Shown here: piece after piece, positions 17,354 to 26,058 of the stretch
How positions within the stretch are numbered: position 1 is the stretch's first letter
Layout of the letters: each line of letters begins with the position of its first letter
Source of the DNA: Streptomyces carminius
GTDB taxonomy: Bacteria > Actinomycetota > Actinomycetes > Streptomycetales > Streptomycetaceae
Assembly: GCF_002794255.1 (NCBI RefSeq)
Contig: NZ_PGGW01000008.1
Coordinates: 124,001-188,000, forward strand
DNA length: 64,000 nucleotides
Direction: 5' to 3'
Made by a program: the position numbers and the translations under genes
Notes under the pieces: generated by a model
What the model was told of the DNA's origin: nothing
Seen by the model: only the letters and a program-made list of their open reading frames with translations
Databases searched by the model: none

Positions 17354-18563
17354 GATTTCCGTGCAACCCCCAAGTGCACACCTACGGTTACCCGGAAAAT
17401 CCGCCGATGCGGCCGACGGTACGGCAGTGGCGGGGACGGCCGGCCGGCGAAGTCCGCTGGCGGCGCTGCTCGCCGCCCACCGGGCCGGGGCGGGACTGAC
17501 CCAGGAGGCACTGGCCGCGGCGGCGGGCATGAGCGTCCGGGCGGTCCGCGACCTGGAGGCGGGCCGGGTCCGCGTACCGCAGCGGCGGTCCGTGGAATCC
17601 CTGGTCGGGGCGCTGTCACTGACGGGCGGGAACCGGGAGCGCTTCCTCGGCGCGGTCGCCGAGGCACGCCGGGACCGGACGCGTGGCCGGAACGGCCCGG
17701 GGCGGGACACCGGCGGTGCGCCGGGCGACGGGGCCTGCGACGGGACGGGGACACCCGCGCACCCGGTCCCGGCCCAACTCCCTCCGGCGCCGGCGGACTT
17801 CACCGGACGGGCGGCCGAGACCACCGCGCTCCACCGGGCGCTCCGGGACGCCCCGCACCGCCCGCCGGGAACGGGGACGGCCGTCCTGGCGGTGACGGGC
17901 GGGGCGGGAGCGGGCAAGACCGCACTGGCCCTGCACACCGCCCACCGGCTGCGGGAGACCTTCCCCGACGGGCAGCTGTACCTGGACCTGCGGGCCAGCC
18001 GCGGCGGTCCGCCGGACACCGCCAGACTGCTGGCCAGGCTCCTGCGCGGCCTGGGCGTTCCGGCCGGGGCCGTCCCGTGGGGCGAGGAGCCCCGGGCCGC
18101 GCTCTACCACCGGATCACGGACGGCCGGCGCCTGCTGGTGGTCCTGGACGACGCCCCGGACGCGGCCGGCGTCCGGCCGCTGCTGCCCCGGACGCCGGCC
18201 GGCGCGGTCCTGCTGACCGGCAGGCACCGGTACGGCGGGCGGCTCCGCGGCGCCGAGGAACTGCGGCTGGGCCCCCTCGCCGGGCCGGCGGCCGAGGCCC
18301 TGCTCGCCCGGCTGGTGGGCCCGGAGCGGGTGGCCGCGGAACCGGAGGCGGTGGCCGCCGTGCTCGACCGCTGCGCCGGGGTGCCGCTGGCCCTGCGGAC
18401 GGCCGCGGCATGGCTCGTACGGCATCCCCGGTGGAGCATCACCGCCGTGCTCGGCGGGTCGGCCGGGGGGTGGGCCGTTCCGTGGGGTGGGCCGGAGACT
18501 CCTCAGCGACCCGCGGCGCCCGGTCCGCTCTCCACCCCGAGCGAGCGCAGCGTACGGCCGTAG
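17352..18563 (+). CDS. short XRE/NB-ARC regulator with TTA codon
   Basis: A 403-residue relative of the divergent STAND protein. It has an HTH at about 37-95 (GLTQEALAAAAGMSVRAVRD), then DFTGRAAETTALHRAL, Walker A TGGAGAGKTALAL near 185, Walker B LLVVLDDAPDAAG and CAGVPLALRTAAAWL. It stops soon after, without the winged-helix and C-terminal sensor region of its neighbour, so it may be a truncated or minimal regulator. Residue 13 is Leu encoded by TTA (17388-17390), in either of the two possible starts (ATG 17352, GTG 17361), predicting bldA dependence. Its last 61 nt overlap the convergent SARP gene. Confidence 0.8.
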   Translation: MISVQPPSAHLRLPGKSADAADGTAVAGTAGRRSPLAALLAAHRAGAGLTQEALAAAAGMSVRAVRDLEAGRVRVPQRRSVESLVGALSLTGGNRERFLGAVAEARRDRTRGRNGPGRDTGGAPGDGACDGTGTPAHPVPAQLPPAPADFTGRAAETTALHRALRDAPHRPPGTGTAVLAVTGGAGAGKTALALHTAHRLRETFPDGQLYLDLRASRGGPPDTARLLARLLRGLGVPAGAVPWGEEPRAALYHRITDGRRLLVVLDDAPDAAGVRPLLPRTPAGAVLLTGRHRYGGRLRGAEELRLGPLAGPAAEALLARLVGPERVAAEPEAVAAVLDRCAGVPLALRTAAAWLVRHPRWSITAVLGGSAGGWAVPWGGPETPQRPAAPGPLSTPSERSVRP

Positions 18564-19393
18564 GCGCGGCGGGTGTGCTCCGCGGCGGCGGCGTCGCCGA
18601 CCCGTTCCCGGGCCGCGACCAGGGTCCGCCACGCCGCGTCCAGGTACGGGTCGAGGGCGAGGGCCCGCTCGGCGGCCGTCGCCGAGGCGCACACCCGGGC
18701 CCGCCGCAGCTCGTACTCCGCGAGCGCCGCCCACAGCCGGGCGGCCTGCTCGCGCAGCCGCCGGCGTTCCCACGCCACCCACTCCGAGGCGCCCTCCTCG
18801 GGCAGCAGTTCACCGCCGTACCAGCGCAGCGCGGCCCGCAGGCCGGCGATCCGCTCCTCCACCAGCCCCTCGTCCGAGGCCCGCAGACAGTCGGCCAGCC
18901 GGTCGAACTCGCGGACGTCGGAGACGAACTCACGCCCCACGGCCAGACCGTAGGAGTGCTCGTTGCGCGGCAGCAGGGTGTCCGCCCCCCGTGCCGCCCC
19001 CGCGTCCAGCAGCGACCGCAGCCGGGAGACGGTGACCTGGAGGTTGCGCACCCCGGCCTCGTGGTAGAGGTCCGGCCACAGCGCGGCGAGCAGTGTGTCG
19101 CGGTGCACGGACTCGCCGGCCCGCAGCGCCAGCAGCCGCAGCAGACTGCGGGCCTTCGGCCGGACCGCACCGCAGTCCACCAGCACTCCCCGGACGGTGA
19201 CGCGCAGGCCGCCGAAGCAGCGGATCTCCACCTCGGCCCCGGCCGCCCGGCCGGCCGGTGACGGAGTCCGTGCCCCCGCCGGGTGCGGCCGTGGCGTACC
19301 CGCCGTGCAGGACGACAGGCCCTCGGCGTCCTGTAAGCCGGTTCCCCCCTCGGGAATCCTCATCGGCTCGGCGTTACTGGAAGATCCGTACAC
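18503..19393 (-). CDS. SARP-family transcriptional regulator with TTA codon
   Basis: A 296-residue regulator of the AfsR/SARP type. The winged-helix DNA-binding domain runs over residues 55-145 (CFGGLRVTVRGVLVDCG, SLLRLLALRAGESVHRDTLL, NLQVTVSRLRSLLDA). The BTAD domain follows (FVSDVREFDRLADCL and RWYGGELLPEEGASEWVAWE). No ATPase domain is fused. The GTG at 19393 has GGAGGGGAG about 7 nt upstream. Leu20 is encoded by TTA (19334-19336), so translation should need bldA tRNA. It lies just beyond the 3' end of the CIS operon and is a good candidate for its pathway regulator. Confidence 0.85.
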   Translation of the reverse strand: MYGSSSNAEPMRIPEGGTGLQDAEGLSSCTAGTPRPHPAGARTPSPAGRAAGAEVEIRCFGGLRVTVRGVLVDCGAVRPKARSLLRLLALRAGESVHRDTLLAALWPDLYHEAGVRNLQVTVSRLRSLLDAGAARGADTLLPRNEHSYGLAVGREFVSDVREFDRLADCLRASDEGLVEERIAGLRAALRWYGGELLPEEGASEWVAWERRRLREQAARLWAALAEYELRRARVCASATAAERALALDPYLDAAWRTLVAARERVGDAAAAEHTRRAYGRTLRSLGVESGPGAAGR

Positions 19394-19594
19394 AGCGCCG
19401 CTCCCCTCCGAGCGCGACTCGCCCGGCCCTGACCCACCCCCCGTACCGACGGGCCGCGGGGACCGTGAAGGCCGTCACGCCGCAGCCGCATCCAAGCAGA
19501 CCATCCGGACCCGTCCGGAAGCGAGGCAGAACAGGTAGCAGAGTTCGGACCGCGGAGCGGACGGCGGGAGCCGGACCGGTTCCCCGGCCGCGGA

Positions 19595-21160
19595 TCAGAA
19601 GCGTTTGAAGAACTCCACCTCTCCCAGGGCCACCAGGCGGGACGGACGCTGCCCGTGGACGGTCCGGATCGTCAGCCGCAGCCGGGACACGTCGCTCACG
19701 GTCAGCCGGACGGTCTGCTCGCCGGGCCGGTCCTCCAAGGCCACGGTGCGTTCGCCGACCTTCCTGCCGCCCTCGTCCCAGGCGGTGACGGTCAGCGAGG
19801 CCGGACGCGCCTGCCGGAGGTACTCGTCGGCCCGGTCCGAACTGCCGGAGTGGAAGAGGAGGTCGGTCAGCCGGAAGGGGGCGGCGAAGGACGCCTCCAG
19901 CCACTGGCCGTCCGGTGCCCGGCCCGCGGCCGGGGCCCAGTAGCGGTTCCAGGCGCCGTCCACCGCGAGTTCCGCCGGATGGCCCGCGGCGGAACTGGAC
20001 GCCCGTACCGACTCCGGGCGCACGGAAGACGGTTTGCTGAACCGGTCCCGCACCGCGTTCACGGCCGAGGGGCCGTAGACGGTGGCGGCCCACCCGAGGG
20101 CGGCCAGCGCGAGCAGCAGGACCAGCCAGGTGAGCGGTCGCCGCAGCCGTCCGGCCGGACCGCGCCTGCGGGCCCCGCGGCGCCGCAGCAGCCGCTTCCA
20201 CCAGGGCGGTTCGGCCAGGGCGGACGGGCTGTCCAGCGGGGTGCCGCAGCGGCGGCAGAACGAGCGTCCGGCCGGGTTCGCGGTACCGCACTCCCGGCAC
20301 GACACGTCGTCCGCCGCGGCGACATGGTCGTCGACGACCTCCCGCACCCGGGGGCGCCGGACCGCCTCCCGGCCCGGGCGGACCGCCACCGGACGGGCCT
20401 CCGGCGGCCCGGACGGGGCCGCGGGGTCCCGCCGCGGCCGTTCGCCGGACCGGGACCGCGGGCGCGGGGTGCCGGCCGGTGCGGGCGCGAGCAGAGCGGC
20501 GGCCCGGGCGGCGTCCGCGCCGGGGACGGCCTCCCCGGCGTCGTCACCGGTCTCCCCGGGAGCGGAGCTCCGGTCCTCGCCGGCGTCTCCCGGCGTTCCC
20601 CCCGGGGCCCCCGGACCTTCCGTGCCTTCCGGGTTCTTCGGGGTCTGTGAAGCCCGTGCGCCCTCCTCCGGTCCTCCTTCCGGCTCCGCTCCGGAAGGCT
20701 CCTCCGGTACGGCGGGAGGCCCTGTCTCCGGCCCCGTCTCCGGCCCCGTCTCCGAAGCCGCCCCGCTCTCGGCGGTGGGCTCCCCTTCCGGTGCGGGACC
20801 GGCCTCGGGGGAGGAGCGTGTCGCCGGTGCTCCGGCGGAGGCGGGCGCGGGTGCGGGACCGGCCCCCGGGACCGCGGAACCGTCCGGAGGACCGGCGGCG
20901 GGAGGCGGTGACGGGGCCTTCCCGGGCCGGGGCGGTTCCGTCCGCGGATCCGGCAAGGGAGGCGGTGAGGTGTCCGGTGCGCCGTCGGCACCGCCGCTCG
21001 TGCCGCCGTCCGGACGCGCCACCGGGCCGGGAGCCGGCTCCGGCTCCGCCTCCGCCGCGGCGGCGGGACGGGAACCGCTCCAGTCCAGGAAGGCCCCGCA
21101 CTCGCCGCAGAAGGAGTCACCGCCGCCCACCGCCGCGCCGCACTGCTCGCAGGTCGTCAT
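19595..21160 (-). CDS. CIS-linked zinc-ribbon membrane protein with outer discoidin-like domain
   Basis: A 521-residue protein. Residues 1-25 form a zinc ribbon (C4, C7, C18, C21: TCEQCG and CGECG). About 250 disordered residues rich in Pro, Glu, Gly and Ala follow. A second zinc ribbon near 285-305 (CRECG and CRRCG) is followed by a basic stretch, one membrane helix (LTWLVLLLALAALGWAATVY, about 341-361) and a 160-residue C-terminal beta domain (AELAVDGAWNRYWAPA, WLEASFAAPFRLTDLLF) of F5/8C/discoidin or glycan-binding type. The ribbons should be cytosolic and the lectin-like domain outside. It is last in the CIS operon and resembles, from memory, the membrane protein CisA implicated in CIS anchoring and cell death. 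Confidence 0.8.
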   Translation of the reverse strand: MTTCEQCGAAVGGGDSFCGECGAFLDWSGSRPAAAAEAEPEPAPGPVARPDGGTSGGADGAPDTSPPPLPDPRTEPPRPGKAPSPPPAAGPPDGSAVPGAGPAPAPASAGAPATRSSPEAGPAPEGEPTAESGAASETGPETGPETGPPAVPEEPSGAEPEGGPEEGARASQTPKNPEGTEGPGAPGGTPGDAGEDRSSAPGETGDDAGEAVPGADAARAAALLAPAPAGTPRPRSRSGERPRRDPAAPSGPPEARPVAVRPGREAVRRPRVREVVDDHVAAADDVSCRECGTANPAGRSFCRRCGTPLDSPSALAEPPWWKRLLRRRGARRRGPAGRLRRPLTWLVLLLALAALGWAATVYGPSAVNAVRDRFSKPSSVRPESVRASSSAAGHPAELAVDGAWNRYWAPAAGRAPDGQWLEASFAAPFRLTDLLFHSGSSDRADEYLRQARPASLTVTAWDEGGRKVGERTVALEDRPGEQTVRLTVSDVSRLRLTIRTVHGQRPSRLVALGEVEFFKRF

Positions 21161-21261
21161 CCGGCCGTCCTCCCCGTCCCGCGGCGCGCTGCCACCGCGC
21201 GCCGGTCCCCTCTGCCGTGCCCCGTCCCCGCGGGCGGGGCCTCAGCGCTTCTCACCGTTCC

Positions 21262-21870
21262 TCATCGCTCCTCAGGGCCCGCCGACTCGATCGTGTAAGG
21301 CACATGGGCGGGACGGCCGGCGTCGACGAGGGCCGTCAGCCGTGTCATCGACGGCGCGCCGGGGCCGTCGCCCCGCACCCGCACCCGGAGGAAGGGCTCC
21401 GGGGATCCCGGCAGGTCACCGCCCGGCGCCGCCGACCAGGCGGCGCCCCCGCTGTCGGTGACCTCCACCTCCACGCCGAGGGCCTCCCGCACCTGTTCGG
21501 CCAGCCCGCGCGCCGTACCGCGCAGCCGGTGCAGTTCCACCGCCCCCGCCACCGCCCGGCGGCGCTCGGCGAGCGGCCGGCTCTCGTCCGCGTCGGCCGC
21601 GACCCAGCCCGCCAGCCACCGGAGGAAGTCCTCGGGGGCCAGGCGGGGGTCCCAGTAGGCCTCCAGGCAGTCCAGTACGGCCAGTACGGGCGCCATGACC
21701 TCGTCGAAGGCCGAGACGAACCGCTGCGCGAAGGCGTCCTCGGCGTAGGGGGCGGGCAGCCGCGCGCCGAAGGGGTGCGGCGAGAGCAGTCCCTCGGTCC
21801 CCAGACGCCGGGAGGTGTGCTCGTCCGGTGCCGGACGGGGATCCCTCGCCGTCTCCGCCGCCTCCGTCAC
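21262..21870 (-). CDS. CIS baseplate wedge protein (tail protein I family, Cis12-like)
   Basis: A 202-residue protein with the P2 gpI-like core: FAQRFVSAFDEVMAPVLAVL, YWDPRLAPEDFLRWLAGWV, and RRAVAGAVELHRLRGTARGL. The last is the hallmark helix-turn found in phage tail protein I and Afp12/Pvc12 relatives. It would connect the wedge to the inner baseplate. The GTG at 21870 overlaps the stop of the preceding baseplate gene by 4 nt (GTGA). No fibre-binding extension is visible at the C-terminus. Confidence 0.85.
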   Translation of the reverse strand: MTEAAETARDPRPAPDEHTSRRLGTEGLLSPHPFGARLPAPYAEDAFAQRFVSAFDEVMAPVLAVLDCLEAYWDPRLAPEDFLRWLAGWVAADADESRPLAERRRAVAGAVELHRLRGTARGLAEQVREALGVEVEVTDSGGAAWSAAPGGDLPGSPEPFLRVRVRGDGPGAPSMTRLTALVDAGRPAHVPYTIESAGPEER

Positions 21871-23819
21871 CGCCCCTCCTCCACCCTGATCTGGTGCCGG
21901 TAGGAGAAGACCAGCGCGTGGCGTTCCAGGTCGATCCGGTCGCCCACGTCGCTGCGCTCCCCGGTGAGGGGGTTCGCGGCGAAGAGCCGGAGGTCGTCGA
22001 CCAGCTCCACACCGGGGACGTTCTGCAGCACCGAGTGGGCCTCACCGGTCTGCACGGGCCGGCCGAAGGGCCAGCCGTCGCCGTCGGGGCCGCCCACGAC
22101 GGGGTTGAGATAGCGGTAGAGGGCGTCCTGCGCCCGTTCCCGCAGCCGGCCCGCCGGGACACCGGGAGCGGCGACGAGCCGTGCCACCACGGTGACGCCC
22201 TGGTAGAAGGGCGGCTGGACCAGCAGCCGGGCGCCGATCGCGCGGCGCGCGTCGAGGTGGGCGGCGATGCCCGCGAGCATCTCGTCGGGCGGCACGAGTT
22301 GCTCGAAGCGCAGCCGGTCGCCGGTGTCGGCGACCACCTCGGGCACCACGAGCACCCGCACCCCGCCGGCCTCGGCGGCGTCCTCGGCGGGGACACAGCG
22401 GATCCGGGCGGCCGACGGGGCGGCCTGGCGGGCGATCAGCTCGTAGTCGGAGGCCGTCACGGCGCGGTCCTGGGCACGCAGCTGGAGCGGGGCGCGCAGC
22501 CTGGCGCCCGCCACGGTCTCGCCGTCGACCCCGCCCGCAGCGGCCTGGCGGTTCTCCACCCGGGACACGTACGGGATGGAGGTGCGCAGCACGCTCAGCG
22601 TCCCGCGTGCGACGTTCCCGGACCGTCCGCCGCCGGTGCGGTAGCGGCGCACCCGGATCCGCGCTCCCCTGGGCGGCACCGCGCCGTAGTGGCGCAGCGT
22701 GCCGTCGGGCTCCCGCACGGCGGGGCCGAAGGACACCTCCCCGGTGGTCGGGTCGAGGCGGATGTGGCGGTCGCCGGGGAGCGAGTCGCCGAAGGAGTCG
22801 ACCCGGGTCCACTCCTGCCAGCCGGCGCCGTCGGAGACCTCCACCACGAAGGGGGTGCCGTCGGCGACCACGGGGGGCCTGCCCACCGTGAACCGCTGCC
22901 CGGGCGTGCCCCCGGAGTCGCCGAGGACCTCCCCGTCCACGGTCTCGGCGTGCACCGCCTGTGTGGTGCCCCCGACGGTGAACGCCTCGACACCGCGGAC
23001 GGTGGGCGAGGCGGAGTAGAACGGCTGGCCCTCCTCGGCCGGCACCACCCGGCAGCGCAGCCAGCCCGCCCGGCGCCCGGCGAGCGAGGTCCGGGCGTGG
23101 CTCGCGGGCACGTGCAGGACCACGTCGCCGGGCCGGTTGAGCCCGCCGGTGGTGTCCTCGTCCACCTCGCAGGGCCGCCACTCGGAGCCGTCGTGGGCCT
23201 CCCAGCGCAGCGGGGGCTGGCGCGGGTCGACACCGACGCCCTCGACCCTGCTGTCCAGCCGCAGGACCACGGCGCAGCCGGGCACCGCGGCGGAGAGCCC
23301 GACGAGCATGCTGTCCCCGGGGGCGGGGGCCTCGGCGAAGCAGGTGACGTCCTGCCCGTGCAGGACCAGGTCGGTCCGCTCCACGGGCCGTCCGTCCGCC
23401 GCCTCGGTGAGGAGGTGGGTGAACTCGCAGGGCACCACGGTGAGGTCGGACGTGGTGGCGAAGACCCGCGCCTCCTCGGTCTCGGTGCGGTCCGTGGCGA
23501 CCTCGGTCCCCTCGTGGAGCACCACCGGCCCGGGCTGCGGGGCGGAGAGCCAGAACGTGACGTCCGTCCGGGCGGGGGCCGGCGGGAAGAGCGTGATGCC
23601 GAGGAGGTCGAGGAAGGCCAGGTGGTTCTTGTCCGGCACCCGGTTGAGCCGGTAGAGGAGCTGGTCCGTCATGTGGGCGAACGCCTCGATGAGGGTGACA
23701 CCGGGGTCGGAGACATTGTGGTCGGTCCACTCCGGGCAGCGCTGCTGGACGAACCGCTTGGCGTCGTCGACGAGCTGCTGGAAGCGGCGGTCGTCGAGGT
23801 TGGGGGAGGGCAGGGCCAT
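21867..23819 (-). CDS. CIS baseplate assembly protein (gpJ/gp6-like, Cis11)
   Basis: A 650-residue protein of the putative baseplate assembly family. The N-terminus LVDDAKRFVQQRCPEWTDHNVSD has the common signature PGVTLIEAFAHMTDQLLYRLN right after it. The middle beta-rich part includes GEVSFGPAVREPDG, and the C-terminal half has DRAVTASDYELIARQAAPSA and a GVTVVARLVAAPGVPAGRL core homologous to phage gpJ. It forms the wedge around the central spike. It starts at 23819, overlapping the gp25-like gene by one base (TGATG). Confidence 0.9.
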   Translation of the reverse strand: MALPSPNLDDRRFQQLVDDAKRFVQQRCPEWTDHNVSDPGVTLIEAFAHMTDQLLYRLNRVPDKNHLAFLDLLGITLFPPAPARTDVTFWLSAPQPGPVVLHEGTEVATDRTETEEARVFATTSDLTVVPCEFTHLLTEAADGRPVERTDLVLHGQDVTCFAEAPAPGDSMLVGLSAAVPGCAVVLRLDSRVEGVGVDPRQPPLRWEAHDGSEWRPCEVDEDTTGGLNRPGDVVLHVPASHARTSLAGRRAGWLRCRVVPAEEGQPFYSASPTVRGVEAFTVGGTTQAVHAETVDGEVLGDSGGTPGQRFTVGRPPVVADGTPFVVEVSDGAGWQEWTRVDSFGDSLPGDRHIRLDPTTGEVSFGPAVREPDGTLRHYGAVPPRGARIRVRRYRTGGGRSGNVARGTLSVLRTSIPYVSRVENRQAAAGGVDGETVAGARLRAPLQLRAQDRAVTASDYELIARQAAPSAARIRCVPAEDAAEAGGVRVLVVPEVVADTGDRLRFEQLVPPDEMLAGIAAHLDARRAIGARLLVQPPFYQGVTVVARLVAAPGVPAGRLRERAQDALYRYLNPVVGGPDGDGWPFGRPVQTGEAHSVLQNVPGVELVDDLRLFAANPLTGERSDVGDRIDLERHALVFSYRHQIRVEEGR

Positions 23820-24268
23820 CAGCGGGCCTCCTCCCGGCCGTCGGGGCCGTCGGCCCCGTCCGCCGCCCCGGACTCGTGCGAGGGGATCACATAGAAGGGG
23901 AACACCAGGTTGCGCGGGTCGTTGGTGCCGCGGTGGACGTAGTGGATGTCGATGTAGAGGGTGCCGGGCCGCCGGGCGTCGGGGACGACGCCGACCTCGG
24001 TGACCTCGATCCGCGGCTCCCAGCGGTCCAGGGCCCGGCGCACCTCGTAGGAGAGGGCCCCGGCGGTGTTCTCGTCGGCGGGGGCGAAGACGTACTCGTG
24101 GATCCCGCAGCCGAACTCCGGCCGCATGGGGCGTTCGCCCGGCGCGGTGGCCAGGATGAGCCGGACGGACTCGGCGATCTCCCGGTCGCGCGAGACCAGG
24201 GCGATGCCCCCGGTGGGTCCGGTACGCAGGGGGAAGGCCCAGCCCGCCCCGATGAACTGCTCGGCCAT
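23819..24268 (-). CDS. CIS gp25/GPW-like baseplate protein (Cis9)
   Basis: A 149-residue protein. FIGAGWAFPLRTGPTGGIAL, ESVRLILATAPGERPMRPEF, GCGIHEYVFAPADENT and RRALDRWEPRIEVTEVGVV are the standard GPW_gp25 signature; in T4 and related machines this protein nucleates the sheath through its EPR motif (EPRI here). The ATG at 24268 is chosen over an upstream ATG because it overlaps the spike gene stop as TGATG. The C-terminus is short and acidic. Confidence 0.93.
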   Translation of the reverse strand: MAEQFIGAGWAFPLRTGPTGGIALVSRDREIAESVRLILATAPGERPMRPEFGCGIHEYVFAPADENTAGALSYEVRRALDRWEPRIEVTEVGVVPDARRPGTLYIDIHYVHRGTNDPRNLVFPFYVIPSHESGAADGADGPDGREEAR

Positions 24269-26058
24269 CAGTTGATCTCCACGATCCTGGCGTTCACCGA
24301 ACAACTGGTGCCGCCGTTCAGTTCCATGCCTCTTCTGGCGTTCACCGAGACCGACCGGCCGGTCAGCTTCAGCTCACCGCTCCCGGCGTCCAGGGTGATG
24401 CCCCGTCCGGTGACCGTGACCTCCTGCTGCGCGGAGACGGTGACCTTGCCGTCGCTGTGCACGGTGATCACCGTGTTCTGCTGGTCCAGATGGACCGAGA
24501 GCCGGTCCCGGTGGGTGCGCAGCCGTACGCCGGCGGGGCCGGGCACCGCGTCCAGCAGCTCGACCCGGTGGCCGCCGCGGGAGGCGAAGGACCGCCGGTT
24601 GACCTTGCCGCTGCGGCCGTCCACCAGCGCCAGGGAGTCCGGAGTGGGCTTGTCGACCCCGTTGTAGAGCCCGCCGATCACATAGGGCCGGTCGAGCAGC
24701 CCCTGTTCGAAGGCGACCAGGACCTCGTCGTTCACCTCCGGGCTGAAGACCCCGCCGCCGCCCGTACCGCCCAGCTGGACGGTACGCACCCAGTCGGTCA
24801 CGTACGCCTTCTCCCGTCCCGAGTCGTCCGACAGCCAGGGCAGCTTCAGACGCACCCAGCCCTGGTCCCGGTGCTCGCGCGGCGCCTTCACATCGGTGAC
24901 GACGCCGACGGCGACCCCGGGGACGCGGGGGGAGCGGGCCGGTGCGGACGCGCCCGAGGCCAGCCCGTACGGGGTGCGGTCCTGGCGCCCGCTGACGGTG
25001 ACCCAGGTCTGGTAGCCGTCGCCCGGCCGGTAGGTGTGCCGGCTCGCGGTGACGGTGTACTTGCCGTCGAAGGGCTTGCCCGCGTGGTCCAGGAGGACCG
25101 GCGTGCCGACCCGCAGCCGGGGGTTGCCCAGGACCACTACCTCCAGTTCGGCCACGGAGTCGGCCAGTTCGGCGGCGGCCGCGGTGGACACCGCCTTCAC
25201 CTCGGCGTCGGTCCGGTACGGGAAGTCGGTCAGCAGCGTCTCGGAGGGCCGGGAGGACTCGAACGGCGCGACGGCCTTCGGAGGGGTGAGGCCGATCCGC
25301 AGTCCGTCACCGGCCGTCACCTTCCGCTGGGCGTGCAGGCTCTTCTTCCGTTTGACGTCCCAGCCGCGCACCGCCACCCGGGCGGTCTGGTTCACGGCGG
25401 TCACCGCGGAGCGGACGAAGAGCACGTTCTCGCCCATCTTGATGCCGACCGGGCTCTCCTCGACCGCGCCGGAGGGGTTGGGGGCCGAGGCGGCGGGCAC
25501 CGGAGCGCGGAAGAAGAACTTCCCGTCCTTCACCCCCATCTCGCGGTCGTTCTCCCCGGCGAGTTCGGCGAGGAACTCCCAGTCGGTCACATTGGCCTGG
25601 GTCCGCAGCGGATAGGCGGTGGCGGTCGGGTCGATCCGGCCCACCGGGACGCCGGCCGCCGCGGCCACCTCCCGGGCGATCTCGGAGGCCTTCCGGCCGA
25701 CGAAGCCCCGTACCCGGCGGCCGCGCTGCAGCCGGTGGGAGCGGTCCATCGCCCGTACGGTGGTGAAGCTGCCCACCCCCGCGTCGTACTCGGCCTCCAG
25801 CGACACCACCTCGCCGTTGAACAGCGGGAGCTCCCCGGAGCCGTCGCCGGGCTTGACGTGGACCGTGAGCGGTCTGCCGATCTCGATGCGGGTGTCCTCC
25901 AGGAGTTTGCGGTGCGGGTCGGGGAAGCGCAGCTGCGCCACGGCCGGCAGGGTGTTGCTCTCCTCGACGTCCACCCGGAGCTGCGTCTCGTCCCAGGGCG
26001 GGGGCAGCGGGCCGGGTGCCCGGACGACGAAGGTGTTGGTGTTCTCACCGGTGGCCAT
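24268..26058 (-). CDS. CIS spike protein (VgrG/gp27-gp5-like, Cis8)
   Basis: A 596-residue spike. The N-terminal 350 residues form the gp27-like hub (LFNGEVVSLEAEYDAG, FVGRKASEIAREVAAAAGV, TDWEFLAELAGENDREMGV). An OB-fold gp5-like domain follows (GVAVGVVTDVKAPREH, WVRLKLPWLSDD, FSPEVNDEVLVAFEQG, RPYVIGGLYNGVDKP). The C-terminal beta-helix repeats are recognisable in TVITVHSDGKVTVSAQQEVT. It would form the piercing needle capped by a PAAR-type tip. It starts at 26058, overlapping the LysM gene by 14 nt. No effector domain is fused at the C-terminus. Confidence 0.93.
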   Translation of the reverse strand: MATGENTNTFVVRAPGPLPPPWDETQLRVDVEESNTLPAVAQLRFPDPHRKLLEDTRIEIGRPLTVHVKPGDGSGELPLFNGEVVSLEAEYDAGVGSFTTVRAMDRSHRLQRGRRVRGFVGRKASEIAREVAAAAGVPVGRIDPTATAYPLRTQANVTDWEFLAELAGENDREMGVKDGKFFFRAPVPAASAPNPSGAVEESPVGIKMGENVLFVRSAVTAVNQTARVAVRGWDVKRKKSLHAQRKVTAGDGLRIGLTPPKAVAPFESSRPSETLLTDFPYRTDAEVKAVSTAAAAELADSVAELEVVVLGNPRLRVGTPVLLDHAGKPFDGKYTVTASRHTYRPGDGYQTWVTVSGRQDRTPYGLASGASAPARSPRVPGVAVGVVTDVKAPREHRDQGWVRLKLPWLSDDSGREKAYVTDWVRTVQLGGTGGGGVFSPEVNDEVLVAFEQGLLDRPYVIGGLYNGVDKPTPDSLALVDGRSGKVNRRSFASRGGHRVELLDAVPGPAGVRLRTHRDRLSVHLDQQNTVITVHSDGKVTVSAQQEVTVTGRGITLDAGSGELKLTGRSVSVNARRGMELNGGTSCSVNARIVEIN

